A DNA stretch of 32,496 bases from IMG/VR virus record IMGVR_UViG_3300006028_000025, positions 1-32,496 of that record; one strand, written 5' to 3'. Numbering within the stretch: position 1 is the first letter of the stretch; every line of letters starts with the position of its first letter. Positions 8,069-17,261 of the stretch are shown piece after piece. Position numbers and translations under genes: made by a program. The DNA is from a virus. The notes under the pieces were generated by a model. It saw only the letters and a program-made list of their open reading frames with translations. It did no database searches and was not told where the DNA came from.

Positions 8069-9679
8069 ATGCCTTTAACACCTACATCCGCAAAGGGCCT
8101 ATGCGGTATCATGATCGAAGGCACATCCGGCGAGGTGTCACTGCTGCCTGCCACCAATATCATTGCCACCATCACCGGCTTTACCGCGCCTAGTGGCTCG
8201 ACTGGCATGCGCCTTCACATCATCATAACCAACTGGACAACGAGCGGCACCTTCACCATCACCGGGACCGGCACACCGGGCAACTCTGAAGGCGCAATCA
8301 ACGTACCAGCGCCCACCGCACAGCAACTGCAAAGCCCGCAGATCGCCAATTTCGAGTATGTATCAGTCAACTCCTACACTGCCATCACGAACATTACGAC
8401 CACTGGTCTGACTTCCGGTGTGATGGTGGTTAAGGGCGTGCAGGGTGCCAAGTTCAATATCCCGGTAACGGCTTTTAAGTCCAATCACAAGATCGCGCTC
8501 TACAGCCCGAATGAGTTTAGCGGCTTCATGGCACGCGATAAGAAGTTGATCCAGGCGCATAACGAGGCAAGCTTAGATGCCTTCGATAGTGACTGGTATG
8601 GCGATTTGTCGCTCTACTGGCCGTACATGCTGCTTGGCAACCCCGTTGGTGGGACATGGACGACGCTGCCTGCCGCGCCTGTATCAGTGGTGGCATCGGC
8701 CACCATTGTGGCTTCCCTGACCATTGCCAATCAACCGACGGCACCGGGCATGAAGTTAATCATTGTGGCCTCCACCTTTGCATCGGGTGCCAGCCTCACC
8801 ATCGTTGGCACATCCTATGGCATTGCTACCACTGAAGTCGTCACCATCACCGGCAATGGCACATTCTACAGCGCCAACACCTATAGCGCCATCACCAGCA
8901 TCGGCGGTACAACCAACGCCACTACAGTCGTCATAACGGGCGTCTTTGGATGGAAGGGCACCTTTAACTCTGAAGGCACGCGGCAGACGGCAGCGGTGGA
9001 GCACTATGACGGCTCCGGTTCATGGACACATCCATTTTCTTTCGCTACCGATGGGGATTTTGAAGTCAGCACTAAAGGCGAGGCGAAATTGACGATCAAG
9101 GGGGGCGCGCAGGACAAGTTACCGATAGGTGATCGCACAACCAACCCGTTACAGGTGTCACGAGTAGCGAGCATAGGCGCACCACTGGCCGATTTACCGG
9201 CGGCAGGCTGGCAGACGCAAATCTATATCGATGCTATCACTGGCACGGCAGGCACCACCGTCTTTACCGACCCTGATGAAACGTTCAAGCTGATGCTCAA
9301 GACGCCGGTTGAGCCGCATTGGACATTCAATAATCAGCAGGAGTTTACCCGCGCCTATGCCATCAAGCCGGAATGCACCGTCGATGTGACCTATGACATT
9401 CTCAACCTACTTCAATTCGAGCAGATGCGGCAAAATCTCAAGCAATACTTGAACGTCGCGCTCATCGGTGAATACATGGGCACCACCGGCGGCGCAGCGG
9501 TCTATAAAGGCTGGACATGGACATTGCCGGTGCGCTACGAGGACTATGCGCAAGAAGGCGATCCAGGCAAGGGTAACACCTTCGCCAAGCCGAAGCTGAG
9601 ATGTGAGTATGACGCGGGCATTGGCGGCGCCTATCAGTTAGTGGTCGTCACGAGGCAGCCACCGACCTACACAGTCTAG
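8069..9679 (+). CDS. Major tail tube protein with two inserted beta domains
   Basis: 536 residues, larger than most siphovirus tube proteins (about 150-350). Two stretches are clearly related to each other: residues about 30-130 and 205-300. Both carry GM(R/K)L followed by hydrophobic strands, a T(F/L)TI(T/V)GT strand, a (N/T)(S/Y)YTAIT- or TYSAITSI-like turn and a last (V)MVVKGV or VVITGV strand. The rest, above all from residue 315 onward (FATDGDFEVSTKGEAKLTIKGG, a long helix with LLQFEQMRQNLKQYLNVALI), looks like the tube domain. Placed between terminator and chaperones as expected. The duplicated parts could project outward from the tube. Confidence 0.75.
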   Translation: MPLTPTSAKGLCGIMIEGTSGEVSLLPATNIIATITGFTAPSGSTGMRLHIIITNWTTSGTFTITGTGTPGNSEGAINVPAPTAQQLQSPQIANFEYVSVNSYTAITNITTTGLTSGVMVVKGVQGAKFNIPVTAFKSNHKIALYSPNEFSGFMARDKKLIQAHNEASLDAFDSDWYGDLSLYWPYMLLGNPVGGTWTTLPAAPVSVVASATIVASLTIANQPTAPGMKLIIVASTFASGASLTIVGTSYGIATTEVVTITGNGTFYSANTYSAITSIGGTTNATTVVITGVFGWKGTFNSEGTRQTAAVEHYDGSGSWTHPFSFATDGDFEVSTKGEAKLTIKGGAQDKLPIGDRTTNPLQVSRVASIGAPLADLPAAGWQTQIYIDAITGTAGTTVFTDPDETFKLMLKTPVEPHWTFNNQQEFTRAYAIKPECTVDVTYDILNLLQFEQMRQNLKQYLNVALIGEYMGTTGGAAVYKGWTWTLPVRYEDYAQEGDPGKGNTFAKPKLRCEYDAGIGGAYQLVVVTRQPPTYTV

Positions 9680-9693
9680 AAAGCGAGCACACC

Positions 9694-10155
9694 ATGGGCG
9701 CATTCGATGTCGCCAAGCCGATTACCATCCCTGATGACAGCAAGCCGGAAGAGGCTGCCGCCTTCCGCAAGAAATGGGGATGGGAAGCGCACGAGCAAGT
9801 CACCATCAAGGGTGCCTACACCGGCGTGGAACAAGAAGCGGTAGACAACGCAAGCAATGCCATCAAGGGCAAGGGCAAGAACCGGGACTTTGACATCCGT
9901 GTGGGCACGGCGCGCAATAAGTTGCTTGAAGTCATGATTGTGGGCTGGACGTTTGTGCAGAATGGGCGGTCGGTGGAGGTCACCGACCGCGCCATCTTGC
10001 GACTCCCGGCCAATTACCGCAAGCCGATACTCGAAAAGTGCGATGAGATTGCACAGACGATGGATGAGGAGGAAGAAGAGGATTTTTTAGCACCTGCGAA
10101 CGGGCATTCTCAGGCAAGCTTGGACGAGATGAAGAGTTCCCTGATGCCATCTTGA
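9694..10155 (+). CDS. Tail assembly chaperone, short form (gpG-like)
   Basis: 153 residues. Helix-rich with an acidic end (DEEEEEDFLAP). Its place between the tube protein and the tape measure, and the recoding site near its 3' end, identify it as the short product of a lambda G/GT-type pair. It is expected to coat the tape measure while the tail assembles and not to be part of the virion. Most ribosomes should finish here at TGA; a fraction shift to make the long form. The Shine-Dalgarno site is weak. Confidence 0.82.
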   Translation: MGAFDVAKPITIPDDSKPEEAAAFRKKWGWEAHEQVTIKGAYTGVEQEAVDNASNAIKGKGKNRDFDIRVGTARNKLLEVMIVGWTFVQNGRSVEVTDRAILRLPANYRKPILEKCDEIAQTMDEEEEEDFLAPANGHSQASLDEMKSSLMPS

Positions 10156-10334
10156 GAGCAGACCTCTATCCCTTGTTTGGTGGCTATTGGGGATACATGG
10201 CGGCACCGGTGCAAGAGATACGCATGCAGACATTGGTGTTAGTTGCCCGCAAAGCGGTCGAGGCGAGGCAGAACGCCGAGGCAGAGGCAGAGATGCAAGC
10301 AAGTAAGCGAGAAGCGGAAAGGATGAGACGCTAA
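9694..10334 (+). CDS. Tail assembly chaperone, -1 frameshift long form (gpGT-like)
   Basis: Predicted product of a -1 shift at 10083-10089. The first 132 codons are those of the short form; reading then continues from the A at 10089 in the -1 frame for about 81 residues to a TAA at 10332. The extension begins STCERAFSGKL and contains LRADLYPLFGGYWGY and a charged helical end (RQNAEAEAEMQASKREAERM). The -1 frame has no ATG near its start (only a TTG at the short form's stop), as expected of a sequence reached by frameshifting. The T extension is thought to recruit tail tube subunits onto the tape measure. The TAA overlaps the tape measure ATG. Confidence 0.78.
10066..10089 (+). promoter_or_regulatory. 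-1 ribosomal frameshift site with upstream SD-like stimulator
   Basis: The heptamer T TTT TTA (10083-10089) is in the correct phase of the short chaperone frame (GAT TTT TTA) and fits X XXY YYZ exactly. The Shine-Dalgarno-like GAGGAGG at 10066-10072 lies ten bases upstream, the spacing known to stimulate -1 shifting in dnaX. I could not find a convincing strong hairpin just downstream. Confidence 0.82.
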
Positions 10335-12508
10335 TGCCGGGAGACCAAGCGCTTCGCTTACTCATCGATATCACGGCGCGTGATAGTGCAAGTTCTATCA
10401 TCAGGTCACTTGCAGGGGTATTTACAGGTCTTCAGGGTGGCATCAAAGGTGTCATGATCGCAGGGATGGAACTGCTTGGCTTATTCACACTCATCGCTGC
10501 CGCTGTCGCCATTGCGCTTGGCGTGGCAGCGACTAGAGCCGCCGCAAACTTCCAACAAGGGTTGAATCGACTTGTGACGGGCGCCGGTGATGTGACCGAC
10601 AATATGCAAAAAATGGGTCAGGCCATTCTTGGTGTCTCAGTCAAGACGGGTGTGGCAGCAAATGACCTCCTTACTGCCATGTACCATATTCTCTCTGTTG
10701 GTCAGCGTGGTGCGCAGGCATTGGATACGCTGGCGGCTGCGTCCGAGGGCGCACAAATTGAGATGGCGAAGGTAGCAGATGTTGCCAATATTCTCGTTAT
10801 CCTTCAGACCAACTTTGGAATACATACCTACACTGCAACTCAATATATGAATGGTCTCATTGTGGCGGTTGCACATGGGAATATCACCCTTGAAGCCCTC
10901 AGTACAGCAATGGCGCCTATTTTACCCCTGGCCCATCAACTTGGTATTTCATTTATGGATGTTGCCGCCGCGATGAGCGTGCAGACCAATGCAGGGCTTG
11001 ATGCGCGCAAATCTGCGACAGGACTTCAGGCGATCTTTGTCGCATTGGAGAACCCGACGAAAAAAGCTGAACTGGCAATGAGAGCGCTTGGAGTGAGCAG
11101 CGTCGCGGTCGCCAATGAGATGAAAACATCGCTGCCGGGAGCATTTCAGATGCTCATTGATGCTGCCCTAAAAGTGGGTCCAATAGGCAGCGTCGCATTC
11201 AATCGGGCGATGATGGACATGGTAGGTGGTGGGACGAGAACCGCCAAATCCATCACGGCTCTCAGTCAGAATATGAAAGCCTGGACAGCAGATATTAAAG
11301 CGATGTCTATTGCTATGCACCTCTCGACGCAGGATGTCATGGGGTGGGATGTCGCATCAAGCGGATTCAACATCCAGATGGATAGGAGCAAAGCCGCTGT
11401 GCAGGCGCTGCTTATCGTGATTGGCACGAGACTACTCCCCATTCTCACGAAACTCCTTACCCAGATAACGCCGCTGATCGTGGCCTTTGCGCAATGGTTC
11501 CTCAAGACTGACCCACTCGGCAAGGCAATGGCATGGCTGGCTACCGCCTTCGATAAAGTGAGGACTGCGGCCATTACTCTGTGGAACTTCCTGGTACCCA
11601 TCGGAGAGTTTATCGGGAATGCTCTCGCGCCGCTCTTCAAGGCCATAGGGGTGATGATTCAGACGGTGCTTGTGCCTGCCTGGAATAACTTTGTCGCCGC
11701 TGTCAAGCCACTCTTACCACAGCTTATCCCACTGGCAGAGTTTTTAGGAGGCGTACTTGTGGCCGCCATTATCCTTGTAGGCGGTATCATCCTTGGGGTT
11801 ATTGTCATCATCGGTCTACTCATTGCAGCCTTCCTGTGGATTATTGCCGCCATCGTCAATGTTGCCAACTGGGTCAATACCGCCTGTCAGAATATCATCA
11901 AGTTCTTTCAAAACCTCTTCCATGCACTTGTGGGCGGGAGCATCATTCCAGAACTCATTGCCGCTATCGTGTCCAACTTTGCGAGCATGCCCGGTAAAAT
12001 CATGGCCGCTATCGCCTCGCTACCCGGCAAACTGGCCGCCCTATTCCTGAGTATCGCATCTGCCGCCGTCGGTTGGGGGCGCTCGATCATCAACAATTTT
12101 CTGGCAGGCTTGCAAGCCGCCTGGAATGCCGTCGTGTCCTGGGTGAATAGCGCACTTTCCTGGCTCAAATCGCACTTCCCAGGCTCGCCCGTCAAGATGG
12201 GACCGCTCATGGGCTACGAGAATTGGGGCTACACCTTCGGCATGGGCATTGCAGACGGCATCAGACGCTCCATCCCTGCCGTGCAATCCGCATCCTCACT
12301 CCTCGCCTCGGCGGTAGGAGGTGGCTATAGCGGTTCGTACTCCATGTCCTTCGGTGGCTCTCGCTACCCCACCGGCGGCAGCGTGGTCGTCAACCACATC
12401 ACCATCATGCCGCCATCCATCAAACTCGATGGTGCCGAAGTGGTGGACAAGATCAGTAGGCGGCAGGCCAAAGAAATACGGGTGCAAGGGTGGATAAAAA
12501 ATAAATGA
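10334..12508 (+). CDS. Tail tape measure protein
   Basis: 724 residues; sets tail length and is ejected with the DNA. The first 350 residues are Ala-rich helices in the TP901-like style (for example AAANFQQGLNRLVTGAGDVT and TKKAELAMRALGVSS). Two hydrophobic regions are seen: about residues 35-65 and a very long one near 475-530 (VLVAAIILVGGIILGVIVII and on), which could cross the host membrane. The C-terminal part has repeated Trp-containing amphipathic helices and ends with a HFPGSPVKMGPL motif typical of these proteins. No lytic domain is seen. At about 1.5 angstrom per residue, a tail of roughly 110 nm is expected. Confidence 0.92.
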   Translation: MPGDQALRLLIDITARDSASSIIRSLAGVFTGLQGGIKGVMIAGMELLGLFTLIAAAVAIALGVAATRAAANFQQGLNRLVTGAGDVTDNMQKMGQAILGVSVKTGVAANDLLTAMYHILSVGQRGAQALDTLAAASEGAQIEMAKVADVANILVILQTNFGIHTYTATQYMNGLIVAVAHGNITLEALSTAMAPILPLAHQLGISFMDVAAAMSVQTNAGLDARKSATGLQAIFVALENPTKKAELAMRALGVSSVAVANEMKTSLPGAFQMLIDAALKVGPIGSVAFNRAMMDMVGGGTRTAKSITALSQNMKAWTADIKAMSIAMHLSTQDVMGWDVASSGFNIQMDRSKAAVQALLIVIGTRLLPILTKLLTQITPLIVAFAQWFLKTDPLGKAMAWLATAFDKVRTAAITLWNFLVPIGEFIGNALAPLFKAIGVMIQTVLVPAWNNFVAAVKPLLPQLIPLAEFLGGVLVAAIILVGGIILGVIVIIGLLIAAFLWIIAAIVNVANWVNTACQNIIKFFQNLFHALVGGSIIPELIAAIVSNFASMPGKIMAAIASLPGKLAALFLSIASAAVGWGRSIINNFLAGLQAAWNAVVSWVNSALSWLKSHFPGSPVKMGPLMGYENWGYTFGMGIADGIRRSIPAVQSASSLLASAVGGGYSGSYSMSFGGSRYPTGGSVVVNHITIMPPSIKLDGAEVVDKISRRQAKEIRVQGWIKNK

Positions 12509-14457
12509 CTGCACCTGTCATCCTCACCATCGGCGGCACACCTTATCCCTTCATCGAGGACACGCTAGACATCAAACGTAAGATCAGCGAGGCAAGGCGC
12601 TTGCAGGTGACGGTCCTCGACTACGCTGGTACTGCTACCTTCCAATATCGTGAACAGATCACCGTCACCGACTCAGTACTTGGTATCCGCTACGCAGGAT
12701 TCATCATTGACGACAAGCTGGATAAGAGCAATGTTTACCCTGATCCCACCGTCGAGCATCAACTTGACTGCACCGATAATATGGCTATCCCTGCCAAGCG
12801 CACATCAAATCGGCTCTATACCACACCGACCAGCGCGGGCAAGATCGTCACCGACATGATCAACGACGTGCTGCAATTTGAAGGTGTGGCGACCGGCTAC
12901 GCAGTGCAGAGTCCTACCACCACCGCAGATTGGAACACAGGGCAAACATCAAGTGTGATTGGTGGCACCACTACAGGCGACGGTGATTTAGAACTCCTGT
13001 CCTCATCCTCTCTTGGCACATCCTACAACAGTACCGCGCAGTGGAACACCGGCACCTATAGCAACACGGCTGCCGGCTCCAACATGGACATCTCGCTGAT
13101 CGGGCAAACGCGCAATTGGGATGATGGCAATAAGAGCAGCCAAACGCTCTTTGGGAATGGGAGTCCATCGGATAAAGTGCAGGGCGGCGCCTATGTGCTC
13201 AACTGCTCCTCCGGTAGTGAGACGAGAAGTCGCCTGGACTTTGCCGGGACGTGGCAGAACGGCACCATTGAAGTCGATATCACGATCTCCAATGATACGG
13301 TATTGCCCGGCGTCACGTGGCGCACCACGAACTTCGGCGGCGCTGACGGTGGCTTTGCCTATGCTGCCGAACTCTCCACCAGCAAACTTGACATCAGAAA
13401 AGGCACGAACTCATCAGGCGGCGGCTCGACCTCATCCCTCGGCAGTTTCACCTTCTCTCCGAAGTTATCCACAGGCACGTACCGGCTGCGCATCGTGATG
13501 AATGGCTCATCTTTCACCGGCTATGTCAATGGCACGCAGTATGTGAGCGTCTCAGATGGCAGTTATAGCGCAGCAGCCATGATCGCGCTGCGCAACCGCA
13601 ATCCGAGCGGCGCAGGCTCCAATAACCAGCAATTTGACAACTTCGGCGTGATGCAGGCCATATCAGGCACATGGATAGCGCCGGGACAGGCATTAGATGC
13701 TGTGACGACCATTGCAGGCTCGGTCGTCAGTTGGGACACCTCACTCTCGGCAGGTGGCACCATCAAGGTTGAGACGAGCACCAACAATGGCAGTACCTAT
13801 CAAGTCGTGGGCAATGGCGGCTCTATCTCAACGCTTGCCATTGGTGGCAGTGGCGCAGGACTCACACTCAAGATACGGGTCACGCTGTCCACTACAACGA
13901 CGGCAACACTCCCCGATATCAGGAATTTGCAGTGGAGCGTCTTCGGCGGCTATGTCGCATCAGGCATCCGCACGACGGCGCCGCTTGGCATAGATCGTTA
14001 CGCTCGTGGCAATCAGAGCGGGCTTGGCACCGCCGATGATGGACAGGTCTACACGCAAATAGGCACCGGGACTGCCTCCATCGTCAGCAATCGCGCCAAG
14101 ATCGAGAGTTTGACCACCGATGTGTATGAAATACTGGGCAATAATTCATGGACGGATTGCGATGCTACCGTGCGCTTTCAGTTGTCCAGTGGCACCATAG
14201 CCGCAGGCATTGCGTTGCGTTTCGTGGATGTATCCAACTGGTTTCGCCTGGTGGCCTCTGCCACGCAACTCATAGCAACCAAGAATATTGCAGGCACACC
14301 GACCACGATTGCAACGGTGAGTAAGACACAAACGGTCAATTCATTTTATTGGATGAGGTTCAGGCTCTTTGGGACAGGACCAGCCACCATACAGGGTCGA
14401 GTATGGTTGGATTCGACGTTAGAACCGACAAGTTGGGATATCAACACGACGAGTTAG
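12505..14457 (+). CDS. Baseplate hub N-terminal half with LamG-like insertions
   Basis: 650 residues, starting with an ATGA overlap with the tape measure. Residues 1-130 look like the first domain of siphovirus tail hub proteins: a strand-rich start (QVTVLDYAGTATFQYREQIT), a YAGFIIDDK strand, LDCTDNMAIPAKR, then TSAGKIVTDMINDVLQFEGV. In standard hubs this helix is followed soon by a 'LA..~~~~W.ID' segment; here it is not. Instead come a low-complexity Ser/Thr part, a LamG-like jelly roll (about 230-380), an Ig-like domain (390-490) and a second LamG-like domain opening QSGLGTADDGQVYTQ. That last domain stops short of its final strands at an amber codon. The next gene continues in the same frame. 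Confidence 0.75.
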   Translation: MTAPVILTIGGTPYPFIEDTLDIKRKISEARRLQVTVLDYAGTATFQYREQITVTDSVLGIRYAGFIIDDKLDKSNVYPDPTVEHQLDCTDNMAIPAKRTSNRLYTTPTSAGKIVTDMINDVLQFEGVATGYAVQSPTTTADWNTGQTSSVIGGTTTGDGDLELLSSSSLGTSYNSTAQWNTGTYSNTAAGSNMDISLIGQTRNWDDGNKSSQTLFGNGSPSDKVQGGAYVLNCSSGSETRSRLDFAGTWQNGTIEVDITISNDTVLPGVTWRTTNFGGADGGFAYAAELSTSKLDIRKGTNSSGGGSTSSLGSFTFSPKLSTGTYRLRIVMNGSSFTGYVNGTQYVSVSDGSYSAAAMIALRNRNPSGAGSNNQQFDNFGVMQAISGTWIAPGQALDAVTTIAGSVVSWDTSLSAGGTIKVETSTNNGSTYQVVGNGGSISTLAIGGSGAGLTLKIRVTLSTTTTATLPDIRNLQWSVFGGYVASGIRTTAPLGIDRYARGNQSGLGTADDGQVYTQIGTGTASIVSNRAKIESLTTDVYEILGNNSWTDCDATVRFQLSSGTIAAGIALRFVDVSNWFRLVASATQLIATKNIAGTPTTIATVSKTQTVNSFYWMRFRLFGTGPATIQGRVWLDSTLEPTSWDINTTS

Positions 14458-14463
14458 GATAGC

Positions 14464-17022
14464 ATGGTAACGCCGTATACAACCTATGGCACCAATACCG
14501 TACACGGCACCGTTGCAACCTGCAATACGCTGGTGACGAGTACCGGCGCAGGCGCTGTCACTAAGACGACGCTCATCGGCACTGCCACCGGCTACGGTGA
14601 GATATGGAGTCAGGGCAATGCTGGCGCGTGGCCTGCTGCCGGGTCGCTTGGCGGCGTGGGACCGCATGGGTGGCTATCCGGTACAGAACTCGAAGGCAAT
14701 ACGCTGGTCGGTGGCAACTTCACGCCGTCCTATACCCTCAACGTCTCTGCCGGTTCGATTACGGCTGACCTGTACGAACGGATATATATACGCACATCGG
14801 GCGGCGTCTTTACGCAAATCGGCACCAACATGGTGAAGAGCGGCGTCACCATCACGACGATCTTCACGGTGTATACCTGGCCTGCCACCAGCATCCCATT
14901 GCAAGGATTCGGCGTTGGGGACAAGTTGTACCGCCAACTCGACATGCACATCCTGACCAATAGCACAGGCTCTGGCGCGGCGACGCTCGGTGTGCTGGAG
15001 GGCAGTTCTACCAGTCTTGGCCGTGCCAACGATGTGCAACTCATCACGCAAGGTTACACAGCGGGCGGCGGCGGCGGTGGTGGTGGCGTGGTCGGTGGCT
15101 TTGCGCTGGCAACGACCGGCTCAGGAGTCTCGAATGCGCACTATGATACCTTCCGCGTCGTTGCCCATCCTGACGCCTCGCTCTCCCTTGGCAATATGGG
15201 GCGTATCGGCTCATCCTTCTTTGGCTACAATGCAACGCTGCCGAGTGCCGCCACCACGCTTGGACTTGATCTTTCGACCGATGGATTCACTTTTACGGAT
15301 ATGACGCTGCAAAATGGCGGCAGCATTCCCGGTATCAACGCGCAACTCGACCCGGTGGTTGATCTGTTCAATGTCAACACGAGCGCCAACTATACCTCGA
15401 CCGTGGGCTTTGGTGGCTCTGTGGCGACCTGGACGTATGACACCGCCAACTCGCGCATCACAGCCAACAATGGAGCGCGTGGCGTCTACCTCTACAGCGC
15501 ACAGTCTGCCGCCAATGTCGATTTGCTCTGTGATATGGACGAGAGCGACGCCGGCGGGCTGTGCTGGTGTTATAGCGACTCTGCGGATTATTACTCACTT
15601 GCAGTCTGCGATACTGCCGCCGTGGTGGGTACGAAAAACACGCTGACACTCTATAAGACGGTGGCAGGCGTGCAGAGCCAAATATCACAGGTGGCAATCT
15701 CCTTCCTGCGCGGCACCTTCCACCGGGTACGCGCACTCAAGCTAGACAGCGCCATCACCATCACCTTCGATGGTGCTACTGCTATCTCTTTTACCGATAG
15801 TACGCCGTTGCCTGCCGGTCAAGCTGGACTCATCAACAATGCAGGCATTGCCGCACGCTACGCAAACCGTGCCATATCCGCTGTCCTTGATCTTGGGTTG
15901 GCTGGTATCTCTTCCACCGTCGCGCGTTTCTATCAATTCTGGTGTCAGCAACAAGGGGATTATGTGGGTGGCACACCTCAAGGCGATACGGTGAGTGGAA
16001 CGTTTGTCTACTCGCTGCAAAGACTTGCGACCACAGATAGCACCGTCTCGCCGCAAGTCCTGGATATGACGGTAGCAGCATACCCACCCAACATCGGAGC
16101 AGGCATCGTCATTCCGACGGCAGATTATCGCTACACCTTCATCGACAAGAACCTAGTAGACCTGGCGAAGCAGAGCAACTATGAGTGGACGATAGACGAG
16201 ACCAAGACGCTGAACTTTAACAAGCGGCAAGTGAAGCCTGCGCCGTGGATACTTCAGTCAAGCACCATCGCACCTATCAGCGATCTTGAGGTGGACACAC
16301 AGTTGATAGTCGAGGTGGCAAATGACCAGTATCGCAATAGGCAAGTGCTTATCGGCGTGCTAGCCACCATCCCATTTACCATGACCATCACCGGCAACGG
16401 GCAGGCATCTTCGTTTCCACTGCCTTATCCTCTCTGTCCAACCTGTCCACAGCCGGTGTTTACGCTGAATGGCAGGCCACTTGCAGGAGCGCAAAAAGGC
16501 CATACAGGAGCGGATTGGTACTATGACGTGCAGTTGAAAGGCGACCCATCCATTGCACAGGACTCAAACGGGACGGTACTCACGAATACTGACGTGATGA
16601 CGGTATCAGGCACCGGCGTCTACATCACCAATCTCGTGATTGATAATCTGGCGTCACAGGCAGCTTTGGCAGCCATCGAAGGCGGGACCGGGATAGTTGA
16701 AGCGGTGGAGGATGTGACGGCGCGTGCAATGGATGTGCCGACGGCTACTACCTACGGCAACCAACTGCTCGCCCGCTTCGGCGTCATCGGGCGCACATTC
16801 ACCTTTACCACGTATCGGAACGGCCTTGATGTAGGGCAACTCTTGCCTATTTTCCTGCCTGAAATGGGGGTATGGAACGGGCAATTTCTGCTCTCAGAGG
16901 TAGACATTTCCTTGCAGACGCAACCCAACAACACCGTCCTGTACAAGTATCTCTGTACTGCGTCCGAGATAGCTTATGCCGGGAGTTGGCAGAAGCTTTT
17001 TGCATCAGGCTTATTGCAATAA
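14464..17022 (+). CDS. Baseplate hub C-terminal half with LamG-like domain
   Basis: 852 residues, read in the same frame as the gene before, after TAG GAT AGC. AGGA lies four bases before the ATG, so independent re-initiation is possible. Residues 1-195 are beta-rich and unrecognised; a Gly run (200-208) is a linker; 300-475 is another LamG-like jelly roll. From about 555 on the missing hub half appears: NLVDLAKQSNYEWTIDETKT, then VEVANDQYRNRQ and a final domain with VTARAMDVPTATTYGNQLLA and LLPIFLPEMG, typical of the C-terminal part of phage tail hub proteins that close the tube. Probably assembles with, or is made as an extension of, the preceding product. Confidence 0.75.
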   Translation: MVTPYTTYGTNTVHGTVATCNTLVTSTGAGAVTKTTLIGTATGYGEIWSQGNAGAWPAAGSLGGVGPHGWLSGTELEGNTLVGGNFTPSYTLNVSAGSITADLYERIYIRTSGGVFTQIGTNMVKSGVTITTIFTVYTWPATSIPLQGFGVGDKLYRQLDMHILTNSTGSGAATLGVLEGSSTSLGRANDVQLITQGYTAGGGGGGGGVVGGFALATTGSGVSNAHYDTFRVVAHPDASLSLGNMGRIGSSFFGYNATLPSAATTLGLDLSTDGFTFTDMTLQNGGSIPGINAQLDPVVDLFNVNTSANYTSTVGFGGSVATWTYDTANSRITANNGARGVYLYSAQSAANVDLLCDMDESDAGGLCWCYSDSADYYSLAVCDTAAVVGTKNTLTLYKTVAGVQSQISQVAISFLRGTFHRVRALKLDSAITITFDGATAISFTDSTPLPAGQAGLINNAGIAARYANRAISAVLDLGLAGISSTVARFYQFWCQQQGDYVGGTPQGDTVSGTFVYSLQRLATTDSTVSPQVLDMTVAAYPPNIGAGIVIPTADYRYTFIDKNLVDLAKQSNYEWTIDETKTLNFNKRQVKPAPWILQSSTIAPISDLEVDTQLIVEVANDQYRNRQVLIGVLATIPFTMTITGNGQASSFPLPYPLCPTCPQPVFTLNGRPLAGAQKGHTGADWYYDVQLKGDPSIAQDSNGTVLTNTDVMTVSGTGVYITNLVIDNLASQAALAAIEGGTGIVEAVEDVTARAMDVPTATTYGNQLLARFGVIGRTFTFTTYRNGLDVGQLLPIFLPEMGVWNGQFLLSEVDISLQTQPNNTVLYKYLCTASEIAYAGSWQKLFASGLLQ

Positions 17023-17035
17023 GGAGGAATCATTC

Positions 17036-17251
17036 ATGGGTTACGGATTACTCAACTGGGCACTACGGGTAGTGCTCGCCACCTTCATCCTGCTCTTATT
17101 GGCAATTTTATTGTGGTTTGTGTGGAATGCGCTTATGGGCGTCTTTCACGGCCCATCGCTCAGTTTCTCTGAAGTGGCCGTGATCGCAGCCATTGTCAGC
17201 GTCGGCAATTGGGGCTTTTCGCTCTTGCGCGGGCATGCTGCCACCCCATAA
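17036..17251 (+). CDS. Small two-segment membrane protein (holin-like)
   Basis: 71 residues. Two hydrophobic segments: 9-30 (LRVVLATFILLLLAILLWFV) and about 45-63 (FSEVAVIAAIVSVGNWGFSL), separated by a short loop. This fits a class II holin in size and topology, but it lies in the tail region and not next to the lysin, so its role is open. The start is fixed by AAGGAGG seven bases upstream; a longer in-frame reading would run back into the hub gene. Confidence 0.65.
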   Translation: MGYGLLNWALRVVLATFILLLLAILLWFVWNALMGVFHGPSLSFSEVAVIAAIVSVGNWGFSLLRGHAATP

Positions 17252-17261
17252 GGAGAAAGGC

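Noticed and set aside
12505-17022. General amber recoding in this phage
   Set aside because: Several other genes (for example those ending at 5935, 7340 and 9679) stop properly at TAG, so only the hub junction is special.
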